Position numbers and translations under genes: made by a program. Source: RQOF01 sp964461135 (GTDB lineage Bacteria; Calditrichota; Calditrichia; RBG-13-44-9). Taken from it: a stretch of 64,000 bases of DNA. Below are positions 36,460 to 45,226 of this stretch, one piece after another. The notes below the pieces were generated by a model, which had not been told where the DNA came from, searched no databases, and worked only from the letters and a program-made list of their open reading frames with translations. Position 1 is the stretch's first letter. Every line of letters begins with the position of its first letter. Location: the NCBI GenBank assembly GCA_964461135.1, contig CAYWTB010000013.1, forward strand, positions 1 to 64,000, read 5' to 3'.

Positions 36460-37221
36460 ATGATTCTGGATAAATTTAAACTGGACGGTAAGGTGGCGCT
36501 GGTGACCGGTGCGGCCAAAGGATTGGGACAGGCCATGACCCTCGGTTTGGCTGAAGCAGGGGCCGATATTTGCGCCATAGACCGTAATGATTCAATCCGG
36601 ACCTGTGAATCCGTACAAAAGCTCGGACGGCGCTGTTTAAACCTCACCGTGGATCTGGCGGATCGTAAAGCCATTGCCGGTATTGCACCTCAAGCACTTG
36701 ACCATTTTGGCCGGCTGAATATTCTGGTGAATAATGCCGGAATCATCCGGCGGTCTCCTTTCACCGGATTTACAGCAAAGGACTGGGATGAAGTAATTGA
36801 CATTAACCTGTCCGCTGTTTTCTTTCTCAGCCAGGCAGTGGCCGGTGTATTTATAAAGCAGGGCAGGGGAGGTAAAATTATTAATGTCGCCTCCATGCTC
36901 AGTTTTCAGGGGGGAATCCTGGTTCCCTCCTACACGGCAGCAAAAAGCGGGGTAATGGGGCTGACCCGCCTGATGGCCAATGAACTGGCGCCACATAATA
37001 TCAACGTAAATGCTATTGCACCCGGATATATGGCCACCGAAAACACCGCTGCCCTTCGCTCCGATTCTGTCAGGAATAAGGCCATCCTGGAGCGGATTCC
37101 TGCCGGCCGCTGGGGCCAGCCGGAGGATTTGAAGGGGATTGTGGTGTTTCTGGCTTCCGATGCATCTGCTTATTTGCAGGGATATACGGTGGCCGTGGAT
37201 GGTGGTTGGCTGGCACGATAA
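36460..37221 (+). CDS. kduD: 2-dehydro-3-deoxy-D-gluconate 5-dehydrogenase
   Basis: I chose the ATG at 36460 (AAGGAG ribosome-binding site just ahead) over an upstream TTG, giving 253 residues beginning MILDKFKLDGKVALVTGAAK. It is a classical SDR: GAAKGLGQA for NAD binding, LVNNAG, Ser in NVASM and the YTAAK catalytic pair. KduD reduces 2,5-diketo-3-deoxygluconate to KDG. It is paired with kduI. The next 208 bp are gene-free and lead to an insertion element. Confidence 0.92.
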   Translation: MILDKFKLDGKVALVTGAAKGLGQAMTLGLAEAGADICAIDRNDSIRTCESVQKLGRRCLNLTVDLADRKAIAGIAPQALDHFGRLNILVNNAGIIRRSPFTGFTAKDWDEVIDINLSAVFFLSQAVAGVFIKQGRGGKIINVASMLSFQGGILVPSYTAAKSGVMGLTRLMANELAPHNINVNAIAPGYMATENTAALRSDSVRNKAILERIPAGRWGQPEDLKGIVVFLASDASAYLQGYTVAVDGGWLAR

Positions 37222-37429
37222 GAAAGTGTCTTTACAAAAATTGGATTTTTAAGAGAGGACCATATTCTAATATCCAATTCAGAGTACGTATAAAATATTG
37301 AACCTATTATTGATTTTGCTTAATTTACAAAAAACGATATATTGTATGTAAGTTATTATATCTAAAGAAATTAACTGGCCCGATCTTCAGACGGGGGATT
37401 AAAGAATTCAATATATTTGGGCTTTAATC

Positions 37430-39284
37430 TTGAGTCTACTCCGAAAAGTCTGATACTTTTCAGTTAAGTTTATCGTGGGCAGTTTTATTTGTATTTTTTC
37501 ATACTGATATATCTGGCTCGTGTCATAGTTTTTTGTTAAATTATGCCATTGTTCAGACCCCTATGAAAAGAGAGATCAGCGATGTTTCGAAAATCCAATA
37601 AAGAGCCTCAACTTGACCTTTTCGGCAGCTTTAATCATTTGCTTGACGGTCAATCACTTCATCAATATACCGATGAGCATAACTGGCACAACCAGTTTCG
37701 CAAAGAAATAGTCTCCCGCATAGATGAGTCCATTTTTAAAGTTCTTTTCAGCGACAACATGGGCGCTCCCAATGCCTCCATATCTGTTCTGGTTGGGATG
37801 ATGTGCCTCAAAGAAGGCTTTGGCTGGAGCGATTCGCAGCTTTTTGAGCAATGCCGCTTCAATCTGCTGGTGCGTAGCGCTCTGGGGTTGTTTAACCTGA
37901 ATGATCCGGTTCCCACCGAATCCACCTACTATTTATTTCGTAAACGGATTCATGAACATGCTCGACACCGCGGCGAGGATTTACTGCAACAGAGCTTTGC
38001 CTCGATTACCCACCAGCAGGTCAAAGAGTATAATGTCAATGGCCGCCGTATTCGGATGGACAGTAAACTGATTAGCAGCAACATCGCCTATTTTTCGCGC
38101 TATGAAATTATCCATCAGACCCTTATTTCCTTTTACAAGTCACTCAACAAAGGCCAACGGGCCCTGCTCGCTTTGGAGGAAGTAAACCAACTCAAAGAGC
38201 TGGCCCAGGAAGATCCCGGAAAAACCATGTACCGCAGCAGCAAAGAGGAGATCAAGTTGCGGATGCAATCACTGGGTCTTTTGATATACAGGATGATCGG
38301 TATTTTTGCCGGTCAGGACAACGAGCCCTACCATCTGCTGGTGCGGGTATTTCATGAGCAGTACAGGGTTGCCGAAGAACAAAAAGTTCTGTTGCGGCCC
38401 AAAGAAGAAATCACGTCCGATAGCGTGCAGTCCCCGCATGATCCGGATAGCGCCTATAGACACAAGCAGGATCAGAAAATAAAAGGCTATACAGTCAATC
38501 TAACCGAAACCATTAGCGAAGATTCTCTTAACCTGATCACCCATGTCATGGTCGAAAAAGCCAATGTGTCCGATGTTGAATTTGTCCAGCCGGCCATTGC
38601 AGAGAGCATTCAGGTAACCGATCAGCCCGCTGGAAAGGGTCTATGTCGACGGAGGATATCAAAGCCCGGATAATGATGCTTTCTGCCAGAATATTGACAT
38701 GGTTTTTACCGGCCTGCGGGGTGCTTCGTCCCGGTATGATTTAGAAATGACACCCGATGGCTTAATGATTACCGATACCCAGACCGGCCAATTTTACCGG
38801 GCCAGCCTGGCTAAAAAGATCAAAACCAGTAAAGAAGACCGCTGGTTTATAGATACGGACAAAGCTCGGGTGTATTTTAGTCAACAAGCAATCAGGGCTT
38901 CTCACTTGCGTCGAGAGTTGCAGAAACGTCCCCAAGAAGAACTAAACAAACGTAATAACGTCGAAGCGACTATTTTCCAGCTGGCATATCACCTGGGCAA
39001 CAATAAAAGCAAATATCGTGGCCTGATCAAACAAAAAATCTGGGCCATATGTCGCGGTTTATGGATAAATCTGGTTCGAATTACCAACTTTATTAAACAA
39101 ACATGTCCAAGACCCGTTATAGAGAGTGAGAATGAGGTATTATTACCACATTTTGCTTGGTGTTCTGATTTAACGAGCTGGATTCTATGTAAAAATAGCC
39201 TCTATTTTGGAAAAAGTTAAAATTTTGAAAATTTCCACCCAGGAAAAGTAGATTTGAAAATTCTATTTTTCGGAGGGGACTCAA
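37430..39284 (+). mobile_element. IS1182-like insertion sequence
   Basis: The element spans about 1855 bp. The ends carry imperfect inverted repeats: TTGAGTCTACTCCGAAAA (37430-37447) and, at 39267-39284, the complement of TTGAGTCCCCTCCGAAAA, with 16 of 18 positions matching. One transposase reading frame with a frameshift lies inside. No clear target-site duplication is visible; the flanks CTTTAATC and CCTTTATT are only similar. It sits between kduD and the GntR regulator, splitting the uronate locus. Confidence 0.8.
37582..39220 (+). pseudogene. IS1182-family transposase, frameshifted
   Basis: The first frame (37582-38673) has the typical N-terminus (ISVLVGMMCLKEGFGWSDSQ, FRKRIHEHARHRG) and the first catalytic Asp (Asp160 in RRIRMDSKLISSN). 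At about 38626-38629 one extra C moves the reading frame. The true continuation (PLERVYVDGGYQSPDND ... FTGLRGASSRYDLEM), including the second Asp in YVDGGY and the Glu in NKRNNVEATIF, runs in the next frame to 39220. Together they give about 545 residues, normal for IS1182. A sequencing error or real decay both fit; a programmed frameshift is unlikely because no slippery motif is present. Confidence 0.85.
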
Positions 39285-39490
39285 CCTTTATTTGTGAATT
39301 AAGCAGAATTAATGATTAAAAAAAATTTAAGAAATAAACCGTCCCTCACATCAATATAAATCGCAAGTAATTTCGGTAAATAGCTGCTCTGGAAGCACTC
39401 AAGGAAATTTTTTAAAAAAATATTGATATAGATATTTGAGTTTGATATATTCTTCAAAGTTGTCATACATAATACAAATATAGGGCTTCT

Positions 39491-40216
39491 GTGAAAGAAC
39501 TTTTTCCGAAGATTGGAAAACGTCAAAAACTTAGTCAGATTATAGAAGAAAACATTGAGGAATTGATCCGCAATAAACAAGTGATACCCGGACAAAAGCT
39601 ACCCACGGAAAATCAGTTATGTGAAATGTTTGGGGTCAGTAGAACATCTTTGCGGGAAGCTCTACACATGCTTTCTGCAAAAGGACTGATATCCGTGAAG
39701 AAAGGCAGTGGTATTTATGTAAATAGTTATTCATCCAATATAGCTACAGATTTTATCAGTCTATACCTGGAAACCAATTTTGACAAAGATTATATCATGC
39801 ATGTTATGAAAGCACGACAATTGTTGGAACCCAGTATAGCACAACTGGCGGCCTTAAACCGGGATGAGGAAGATCTTCATAGATTAAATGAAAATCTGAA
39901 CCTATTCAAGAAATGTAATCCATGTGATTCACTTAAACTTGGAGAACTAGATCGCGAATTCCACTCTATCCTGGCCCAATCAACGCATAATCCGATTATT
40001 AACATGATTACCGACCCCATTTTTCGTCTCATGCCTAAAATACGAGCACTGGTTTATTCAAAGATTGATCATGCCAATAGCGCAGCACTTGAATACCATG
40101 ACAAAATTTATAATACTGTACTAAGACGTGAGGCTGACCTGGCCTACGAAATGATGAAACAGCATCTTCAAATCGCGGAGGATCATTCCCGCGTGATCAC
40201 CGAAAATCTTCAATAG
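39491..40216 (+). CDS. FadR-type GntR-family transcription regulator
   Basis: The 241-residue product starts at a GTG. It has an N-terminal winged helix-turn-helix (KLPTENQLCEMFGVSRTSLR followed by EALHMLSAKGLISVKKGSG) and a C-terminal all-helical FCD effector domain with metal-type residues in LDREFHSILAQSTHN. FadR-group regulators in uronate loci (UxuR/ExuR/LgoR type) usually bind sugar-acid intermediates such as KDG. It is placed between the insertion element and the second SDR gene, so it probably controls this locus; the effector is inferred. Confidence 0.9.
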   Translation: MKELFPKIGKRQKLSQIIEENIEELIRNKQVIPGQKLPTENQLCEMFGVSRTSLREALHMLSAKGLISVKKGSGIYVNSYSSNIATDFISLYLETNFDKDYIMHVMKARQLLEPSIAQLAALNRDEEDLHRLNENLNLFKKCNPCDSLKLGELDREFHSILAQSTHNPIINMITDPIFRLMPKIRALVYSKIDHANSAALEYHDKIYNTVLRREADLAYEMMKQHLQIAEDHSRVITENLQ

Positions 40217-40265
40217 ATTTTAATTTTGTTCTTTAAGCATATTTTAAAATGAAAATTTGAAGGAC

Positions 40266-40288
40266 CCTTAACCTTTCCAGGGTTAAGG
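40266..40288. promoter_or_regulatory. Inverted repeat between regulator and SDR gene
   Basis: CCTTAACC-N7-GGTTAAGG is perfect over 8 bp per arm, 25 bp before the SDR start codon and 50 bp after the regulator stop codon. It could be an operator of the adjacent FadR-type regulator or a weak attenuator. There is no T-run after it. Confidence 0.4.
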
Positions 40289-40312
40289 TATGAAATTAAT
40301 AATGGAGGAAAT

Positions 40313-41077
40313 ATGGATATTCGGCTTGATAATAAAGTCGCCATTGTTACTGGTAGCATACAGGGTATCGGAAAGGAGATTGCTCACATTCTGTCCCGGT
40401 CGGGCGCTGCTGTGGTGGTGAATAATCATCAGGGTAAGGGAGAGTTGGAAAATGTGGCCAGGGAAATAAGGGGAGGGGGAGGAAAAGCCACCGCAGTTAT
40501 TGCTGATGTAACCAGAGAGGCTGAAGCAAAACAATTGATATCTGCGGCTTTGAATTTAGGAAATAATATTGACATTCTGGTAAACAATGCCGGTGGGCTT
40601 GTAAAACGTGTGCCTGTTGCCGAATTTGATGAGGAACACTTCAATACTGTAATGAACATAAATGTGAAGTCTGCTTTTCTGGTGTCTAAGCTGGTAATTC
40701 CTTATATGAAGAAGAAAAAAGCGGGTAAAATAATAAACTTATCTTCTCAGGCGGCACATGATGGCGGAGGGCCTGGTGCTGCTGCCTATGCTGCTTCAAA
40801 GGGATCCATCTGGACTTTCACCAAATCCCTGGCGAAAGAACTGGCACCATTCGGAGTCACCGTCAATTGCGTTTCACCCGGTTTTATTGCAAATACTACG
40901 TTCCATGACACTTTTACTCCAAAAGAAGTTCAGGATAAAATGCCGGGAATTATTCCACTGGGAAGAGCAGGAAATGCCATGGATATAGCCAAGGTGGTAT
41001 TGTTTTTGGCCTCTGACCTTTCTGATTATATGACCGGACAAACTATTGAGGTCAATGGCGGACTTTATATGCCCTGA
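40313..41077 (+). CDS. SDR oxidoreductase, probable DEH (4-deoxy-L-erythro-5-hexoseulose uronate) reductase
   Basis: The 254-residue classical SDR shows TGSIQGIGKEIA, LVNNAGG, Ser in INLSSQAA and the YAASKG catalytic pair, ending at GQTIEVNGGLYMP. In alginate loci an SDR next to PL17 and a KdgF cupin reduces DEH to KDG with NAD(P)H, which fits here. It is a paralogue of the kduD product nearby and could instead act on another uronate intermediate. A GGAGG ribosome-binding site precedes the ATG. PL17 follows 50 bp downstream. Confidence 0.78.
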   Translation: MDIRLDNKVAIVTGSIQGIGKEIAHILSRSGAAVVVNNHQGKGELENVAREIRGGGGKATAVIADVTREAEAKQLISAALNLGNNIDILVNNAGGLVKRVPVAEFDEEHFNTVMNINVKSAFLVSKLVIPYMKKKKAGKIINLSSQAAHDGGGPGAAAYAASKGSIWTFTKSLAKELAPFGVTVNCVSPGFIANTTFHDTFTPKEVQDKMPGIIPLGRAGNAMDIAKVVLFLASDLSDYMTGQTIEVNGGLYMP

Positions 41078-41127
41078 AAAATTAACTTTATGAACATACA
41101 CGGTTTTTCGGAAAATATGGAAGTAAA

Positions 41128-43335
41128 ATGAAAAAATATGTTACAGGATTTTCTTTTCTTCTTTTCTTTTATATTATAAATCTTCTTCAGGCAGCGGATC
41201 ATCCCCGAGCTTTCATAACAAAGGCAGAAGGTATGGAAATCCGGCAAGCTTTAGGAAAGTATCCTCTTCTCAATTCATCATTTGCCGCAATTAAGGTTGA
41301 GGTAGATGAATCCATTGACCGGGGAATTGAAGTGCCAAATCCTGGTGAGGCGGGTGGTTATGAACATGAGAAACACAAGAAAAATTATCGCGATATGCAA
41401 CATGCCGGGCTTCTCTATATTATTACCGGGGAAGAAAAATATGCCCGGTTTATCCGAGATATGTTATTAAAGTATGCTGATATATATCCAAAACTGGGTG
41501 CTCATCCTCTTGCCCATAATCAGGCGCCCGGAAAACTGTTTCATCAGATGTTAAATGAGACCGTATGGCTGCTTTACACCAGTCAGGCTTATGATTGTAT
41601 CTATAATTGGCTGGATGAAAAGGATAGACAGTATATTGAAAAGAACGTATTCCGTCAGATAACCGACTGGTTCACTGTGCGGAATGCTCATGAATTTGAC
41701 AGGATTCACAATCATGGCACCTGGTCAGTTGCATCGGTCGGAATGATTGGGCTGGTACTGGGTGATGAAAATCTGGTCGATATGGCCTTATATGGGACGA
41801 AGAAAGATCATCAGGGAGGTTTCCTGAAACAGCTCGATCTTCTTTTTTCCCCTGATGGTTACTACATGGAAGGACCCTATTATATCCGGTATGCCCTTCG
41901 TCCGTTCTTCTATTTTGCTGAAGCGTTGGAAAGATATAAACCGGAACTAAAAATTTACCAATACCGGGATGACATTCTTAAAAAAGCTTATTACGCGGCG
42001 GTACAGACTGTCTTTCCAAACGGAGTGTTTCCGCCTATTAATGATGCTTCGCGGACAATGAATTTAGAGGATCCGGGAGTTGTACTTTCCAACGACCTGG
42101 TGTATGACCGGTATGGTCCTGATCCGAACCTACTCGGCATCGCTCGGTTCCAAAACGAAGTTATCCTGAATGGTTCGGGTCTCCGCGTTTCACAGGATCT
42201 GGAAAAAATTAACGGAAAAGCACGCTTTAATTGGGGAAGTGTGGAATTTCGGGACGGACCTGATGGCGATAAGGGCGGATTGGGAATTTTGCGAATGGGA
42301 GAAGGTTTTGAACAGACCATGCTGCTTATGAAGTTTGGGGTTCATGGTGAAGGCCACGGTCATTTTGATAAATTTCAGTTCATTTTTTTTGATCAGGGCA
42401 GAGAAGTCATTCATGATTATGGTTTTGCCCGATGGATCAACATAGAGCCCAAATTCGGGGGACGGTATCTTGACGAAAACAAGAGTTATGCCATGGAAAC
42501 CATTGCCCACAACACCGTGGTCGTGGATGAAACCACACAGAATGAGGGTGACCGCAAGCAAGCTGATCAGGTGTGGGGCGAAAGGCATTTCTTTGATAGT
42601 ACGGATCCAAAAGTTAAGGTGATGAGTGGTTTTGCTGATACCCAATATCCGGGAATCTCCATGCAGAGAACCATGTTCATGATAGGGGATGATTCATTAG
42701 AATACCCGGTTGTGGTTGATCTCTATCGCCTCCATAGTACCATGGAACATCAGTATGATTATCCGGTTCATTTTACCGGACAGTTGATCAATACCAACTT
42801 TAAATACACTGCTTCTATTGAAAAAATGGTTCCGTTTGGGCAAAATAATGGTTATCAACATATCTGGAAAGAGGCCGAGGCTTCAGTCGGGGGGAAAATA
42901 ACTGTTACCTGGCTGGATGGAAACCGTTATTATAGCTGGACAAGTTTAGCAACACCCGGTTCACAATTCTTTTTCGGGCGCACCGGTGCTAATGATCCTG
43001 ATTTCAATCTACGATCAGAACCGTTATTTGTATTGAGAAGCACCGGCCAGGATCATATTTTCGTATCGGTTTACGAACCTCATGGATACTTCAATGAGGC
43101 ACGGGAACGTTCTGAAAATGCCCGTCCGATGATTGATAAAATACGCCTGGTGGGCTATAATGAAAATGCTTCAATTTTGCAGATAGAAGGTAAGGGTGAA
43201 TTAAAATGGTTGATCAAAGTATGGAATAAAGCATCCTTATCGAATCAACGACATGCAGTTACATTTAATGACAGCACGTTTGAATGGACCGGTTATTATC
43301 AGGTGGATCTGGAAGGCCGCAAATCTGAAGAATAA
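41128..43335 (+). CDS. PL17-type oligoalginate lyase
   Basis: The 735-residue product has a signal peptide (residues 1-22) and an alpha/alpha-toroid N-terminal domain with IHNHGTWSVASV (His194/His196) and MEGPYYIRYALRPFFYFAEA (Tyr251/Tyr252). A heparinase II/III-like beta-sandwich starts near 360 with HGEGHGHFDKFQF. These motifs match the exolytic PL17 enzymes (Alg17C type), which release unsaturated monouronates from alginate oligomers by syn-elimination at Tyr/His. There is no T9SS domain, so it is probably periplasmic. It lies upstream of the MFS transporter and KdgF. Confidence 0.88.
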   Translation: MKKYVTGFSFLLFFYIINLLQAADHPRAFITKAEGMEIRQALGKYPLLNSSFAAIKVEVDESIDRGIEVPNPGEAGGYEHEKHKKNYRDMQHAGLLYIITGEEKYARFIRDMLLKYADIYPKLGAHPLAHNQAPGKLFHQMLNETVWLLYTSQAYDCIYNWLDEKDRQYIEKNVFRQITDWFTVRNAHEFDRIHNHGTWSVASVGMIGLVLGDENLVDMALYGTKKDHQGGFLKQLDLLFSPDGYYMEGPYYIRYALRPFFYFAEALERYKPELKIYQYRDDILKKAYYAAVQTVFPNGVFPPINDASRTMNLEDPGVVLSNDLVYDRYGPDPNLLGIARFQNEVILNGSGLRVSQDLEKINGKARFNWGSVEFRDGPDGDKGGLGILRMGEGFEQTMLLMKFGVHGEGHGHFDKFQFIFFDQGREVIHDYGFARWINIEPKFGGRYLDENKSYAMETIAHNTVVVDETTQNEGDRKQADQVWGERHFFDSTDPKVKVMSGFADTQYPGISMQRTMFMIGDDSLEYPVVVDLYRLHSTMEHQYDYPVHFTGQLINTNFKYTASIEKMVPFGQNNGYQHIWKEAEASVGGKITVTWLDGNRYYSWTSLATPGSQFFFGRTGANDPDFNLRSEPLFVLRSTGQDHIFVSVYEPHGYFNEARERSENARPMIDKIRLVGYNENASILQIEGKGELKWLIKVWNKASLSNQRHAVTFNDSTFEWTGYYQVDLEGRKSEE

Positions 43336-43370
43336 AAAATAATTATAAATCATTTAGACAGGACTTATGG

Positions 43371-44648
43371 ATGAGAAAAATTAAAGGTTTACGCTGGTGG
43401 ATTATCATATTGATTGCCCTGGCAACCGTAATCAATTATATAGACCGAAGCGCGCTGGCAATTATGTGGCCTAACATAGAAAAAGATGTGGGATTGACAA
43501 AAGAGCACTATGCCATTATTGTAATGATGTTCACGCTTGCTTATGCCATCAGTCAGACCCTATCAGGTAAATTATATGACCGGGTAGGTACGCGAATAGG
43601 TTTCACGATTTCCATCATCATCTGGTCTGTTTCCATGGCGCTCCATGGACTGGCCCGCAGTCTTACCAGTTTCAGCATATTACGATTTACACTTGGCCTG
43701 GGAGAAGCCGGAAACTGGCCGGGTGCGACAAAGTCGAATGCAGAATGGTTCCCCATAAGGGAGAGAGCCCTGGCGCAGGGAATCTTTAATTCCGGTGCAT
43801 CCATTGGATCAGTTATATCACCTCCCTTAATTGCATTTCTCTACCTCTCCATAGGATGGAAATTGACTTTTGTAATTTTGGGAATAGCGGGACTTTTATG
43901 GATTCTCCCATGGCTGGTGCTCAACCGGGCATTGCCGGAGGCTCATCCCTGGCTGGATGACGCTGAGCGGGAGTATATCCTTTCCGGGCAGAAAACAAAA
44001 GAAAAAAGTACCGGAATGAACGAACGGATTCCTGGCTGGTGGGAATTAATGACCTACAAACAAACCTGGTCGGTATTGGTTTCACGCTTTTTCCTTGATC
44101 CCATCTGGTGGATGTTTGTATTCTGGCTTCCTATCTATCTATCTGAGCGTTTTGGATTTAATATAAAACAGATCGGATTGTTCGCCTGGGTACCCTATGT
44201 CGGTGCGGCAGGCGGGAGCCTCTTCGGAGGTTGGATTGTTGGATTTGTGATTAACCGTGGTTGGAGCGTTAACAAAGCCCGAAAAGCTGCAATAACGCTG
44301 GGTGGGCTTATTATGTTGCCTTCTCTCCTGTTAACAGCCTATGCGGTCACTCCCCTGCTGGCAGTCTTATTGATTGCTCTGATTCTGTTCGGATTTCAGA
44401 CGGCCATCGGTAATATTCAGACTCTTCCCAGTGATTTTTTTACCGGTAAAAGTGTCGGATCTATAGCCGGATTTGGAGGTACGACCGCGGCTCTGGGAGT
44501 CATTATCACCACATATATTGTTCCGCAGATTACCCGGACCAGCTATATCCCTTTTTTCATGATGGGTGCACTGCTTGTTCCTCTGGGGATTATTGCTGTC
44601 TATGTTCTGGGAGGGCAGGTCAAACGTGTTCCTTTAAAATTAAAATAA
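43371..44648 (+). CDS. ExuT-like MFS hexuronate transporter
   Basis: The 425-residue membrane protein has about 12 hydrophobic segments. The anion:cation symporter start INYIDRSALAIMWPNIEKDV, GKLYDRVGTRIG between helices 2 and 3, and GLGEAGNWPGATKSNAEWFP are typical of hexuronate or glucarate permeases. It should carry unsaturated uronates or DEH across the inner membrane. It lies 35 bp after PL17 and 15 bp before kdgF, in one transcript. Confidence 0.9.
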   Translation: MRKIKGLRWWIIILIALATVINYIDRSALAIMWPNIEKDVGLTKEHYAIIVMMFTLAYAISQTLSGKLYDRVGTRIGFTISIIIWSVSMALHGLARSLTSFSILRFTLGLGEAGNWPGATKSNAEWFPIRERALAQGIFNSGASIGSVISPPLIAFLYLSIGWKLTFVILGIAGLLWILPWLVLNRALPEAHPWLDDAEREYILSGQKTKEKSTGMNERIPGWWELMTYKQTWSVLVSRFFLDPIWWMFVFWLPIYLSERFGFNIKQIGLFAWVPYVGAAGGSLFGGWIVGFVINRGWSVNKARKAAITLGGLIMLPSLLLTAYAVTPLLAVLLIALILFGFQTAIGNIQTLPSDFFTGKSVGSIAGFGGTTAALGVIITTYIVPQITRTSYIPFFMMGALLVPLGIIAVYVLGGQVKRVPLKLK

Positions 44649-44663
44649 TAATAAGGATAAATC

Positions 44664-44999
44664 ATGAAAACCCACATCAAGTCAGGCGACATTGCCATTG
44701 AAAATGTTGCCCCGGGTGTCCGTCGGCAGATAATGGGTTACGATACGGATCTGATGTTGGTCCGGGTTTATTTCGATAAAGGAGGAGTAGGGGAGTTGCA
44801 TGCCCATGTGCATCAGCAGGTTTCCTTTGTTGAAAAGGGGAAATTCGAAGTGGAAATCTACGGGAAAAAAGAAATATTGCAAGCGGGCGATTGTTACATA
44901 GTACCGTCTAACGCATGGCACGGAGCGATCTGCCTGGAGGAAGGAATTCTGATTGATACATTCTCCCCAGCTCGCCAGGATTTTCTGGAAAAGAAATGA
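44664..44999 (+). CDS. kdgF: KdgF-type cupin, unsaturated uronate lineariser
   Basis: The 111-residue single cupin has GELHAHVHQQVSFVEKGKFE (metal histidines) and DCYIVPSNAWHGAICLEEG. KdgF opens 4,5-unsaturated uronate rings to the linear ketouronate, from both pectin and alginate. The length is typical and the position directly after lyase and transporter genes supports the role. It is the last gene of a tightly packed set starting at 40313; a 227-bp gap follows. Confidence 0.9.
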   Translation: MKTHIKSGDIAIENVAPGVRRQIMGYDTDLMLVRVYFDKGGVGELHAHVHQQVSFVEKGKFEVEIYGKKEILQAGDCYIVPSNAWHGAICLEEGILIDTFSPARQDFLEKK

Positions 45000-45226
45000 A
45001 AATTCGTAGAATTAAAAGCAGGATTAATTCAGATGGTAAGAAAATACGGAACTGTTCCAAACAATCTTTCAGTGTCCTCAAGATCAGAATGATGATATGA
45101 GAGGTGATTTTACTTCTTTCGAATATATTCTGGATAAGGTAAAAATATTTTGTTGTGTTAACCGGATAATTGTCAGGAAGGATTAAGAGTACGTTATCTT
45201 TGGATGATTTGTTAACGGGGTGACGA

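Noticed and set aside
38620..38700. Programmed frameshifting in the IS1182-like transposase
   Set aside because: The shift needed is +1 at CAG CCC G with no slippery heptamer, and IS1182 transposases are normally one open frame. A one-base insertion is simpler.
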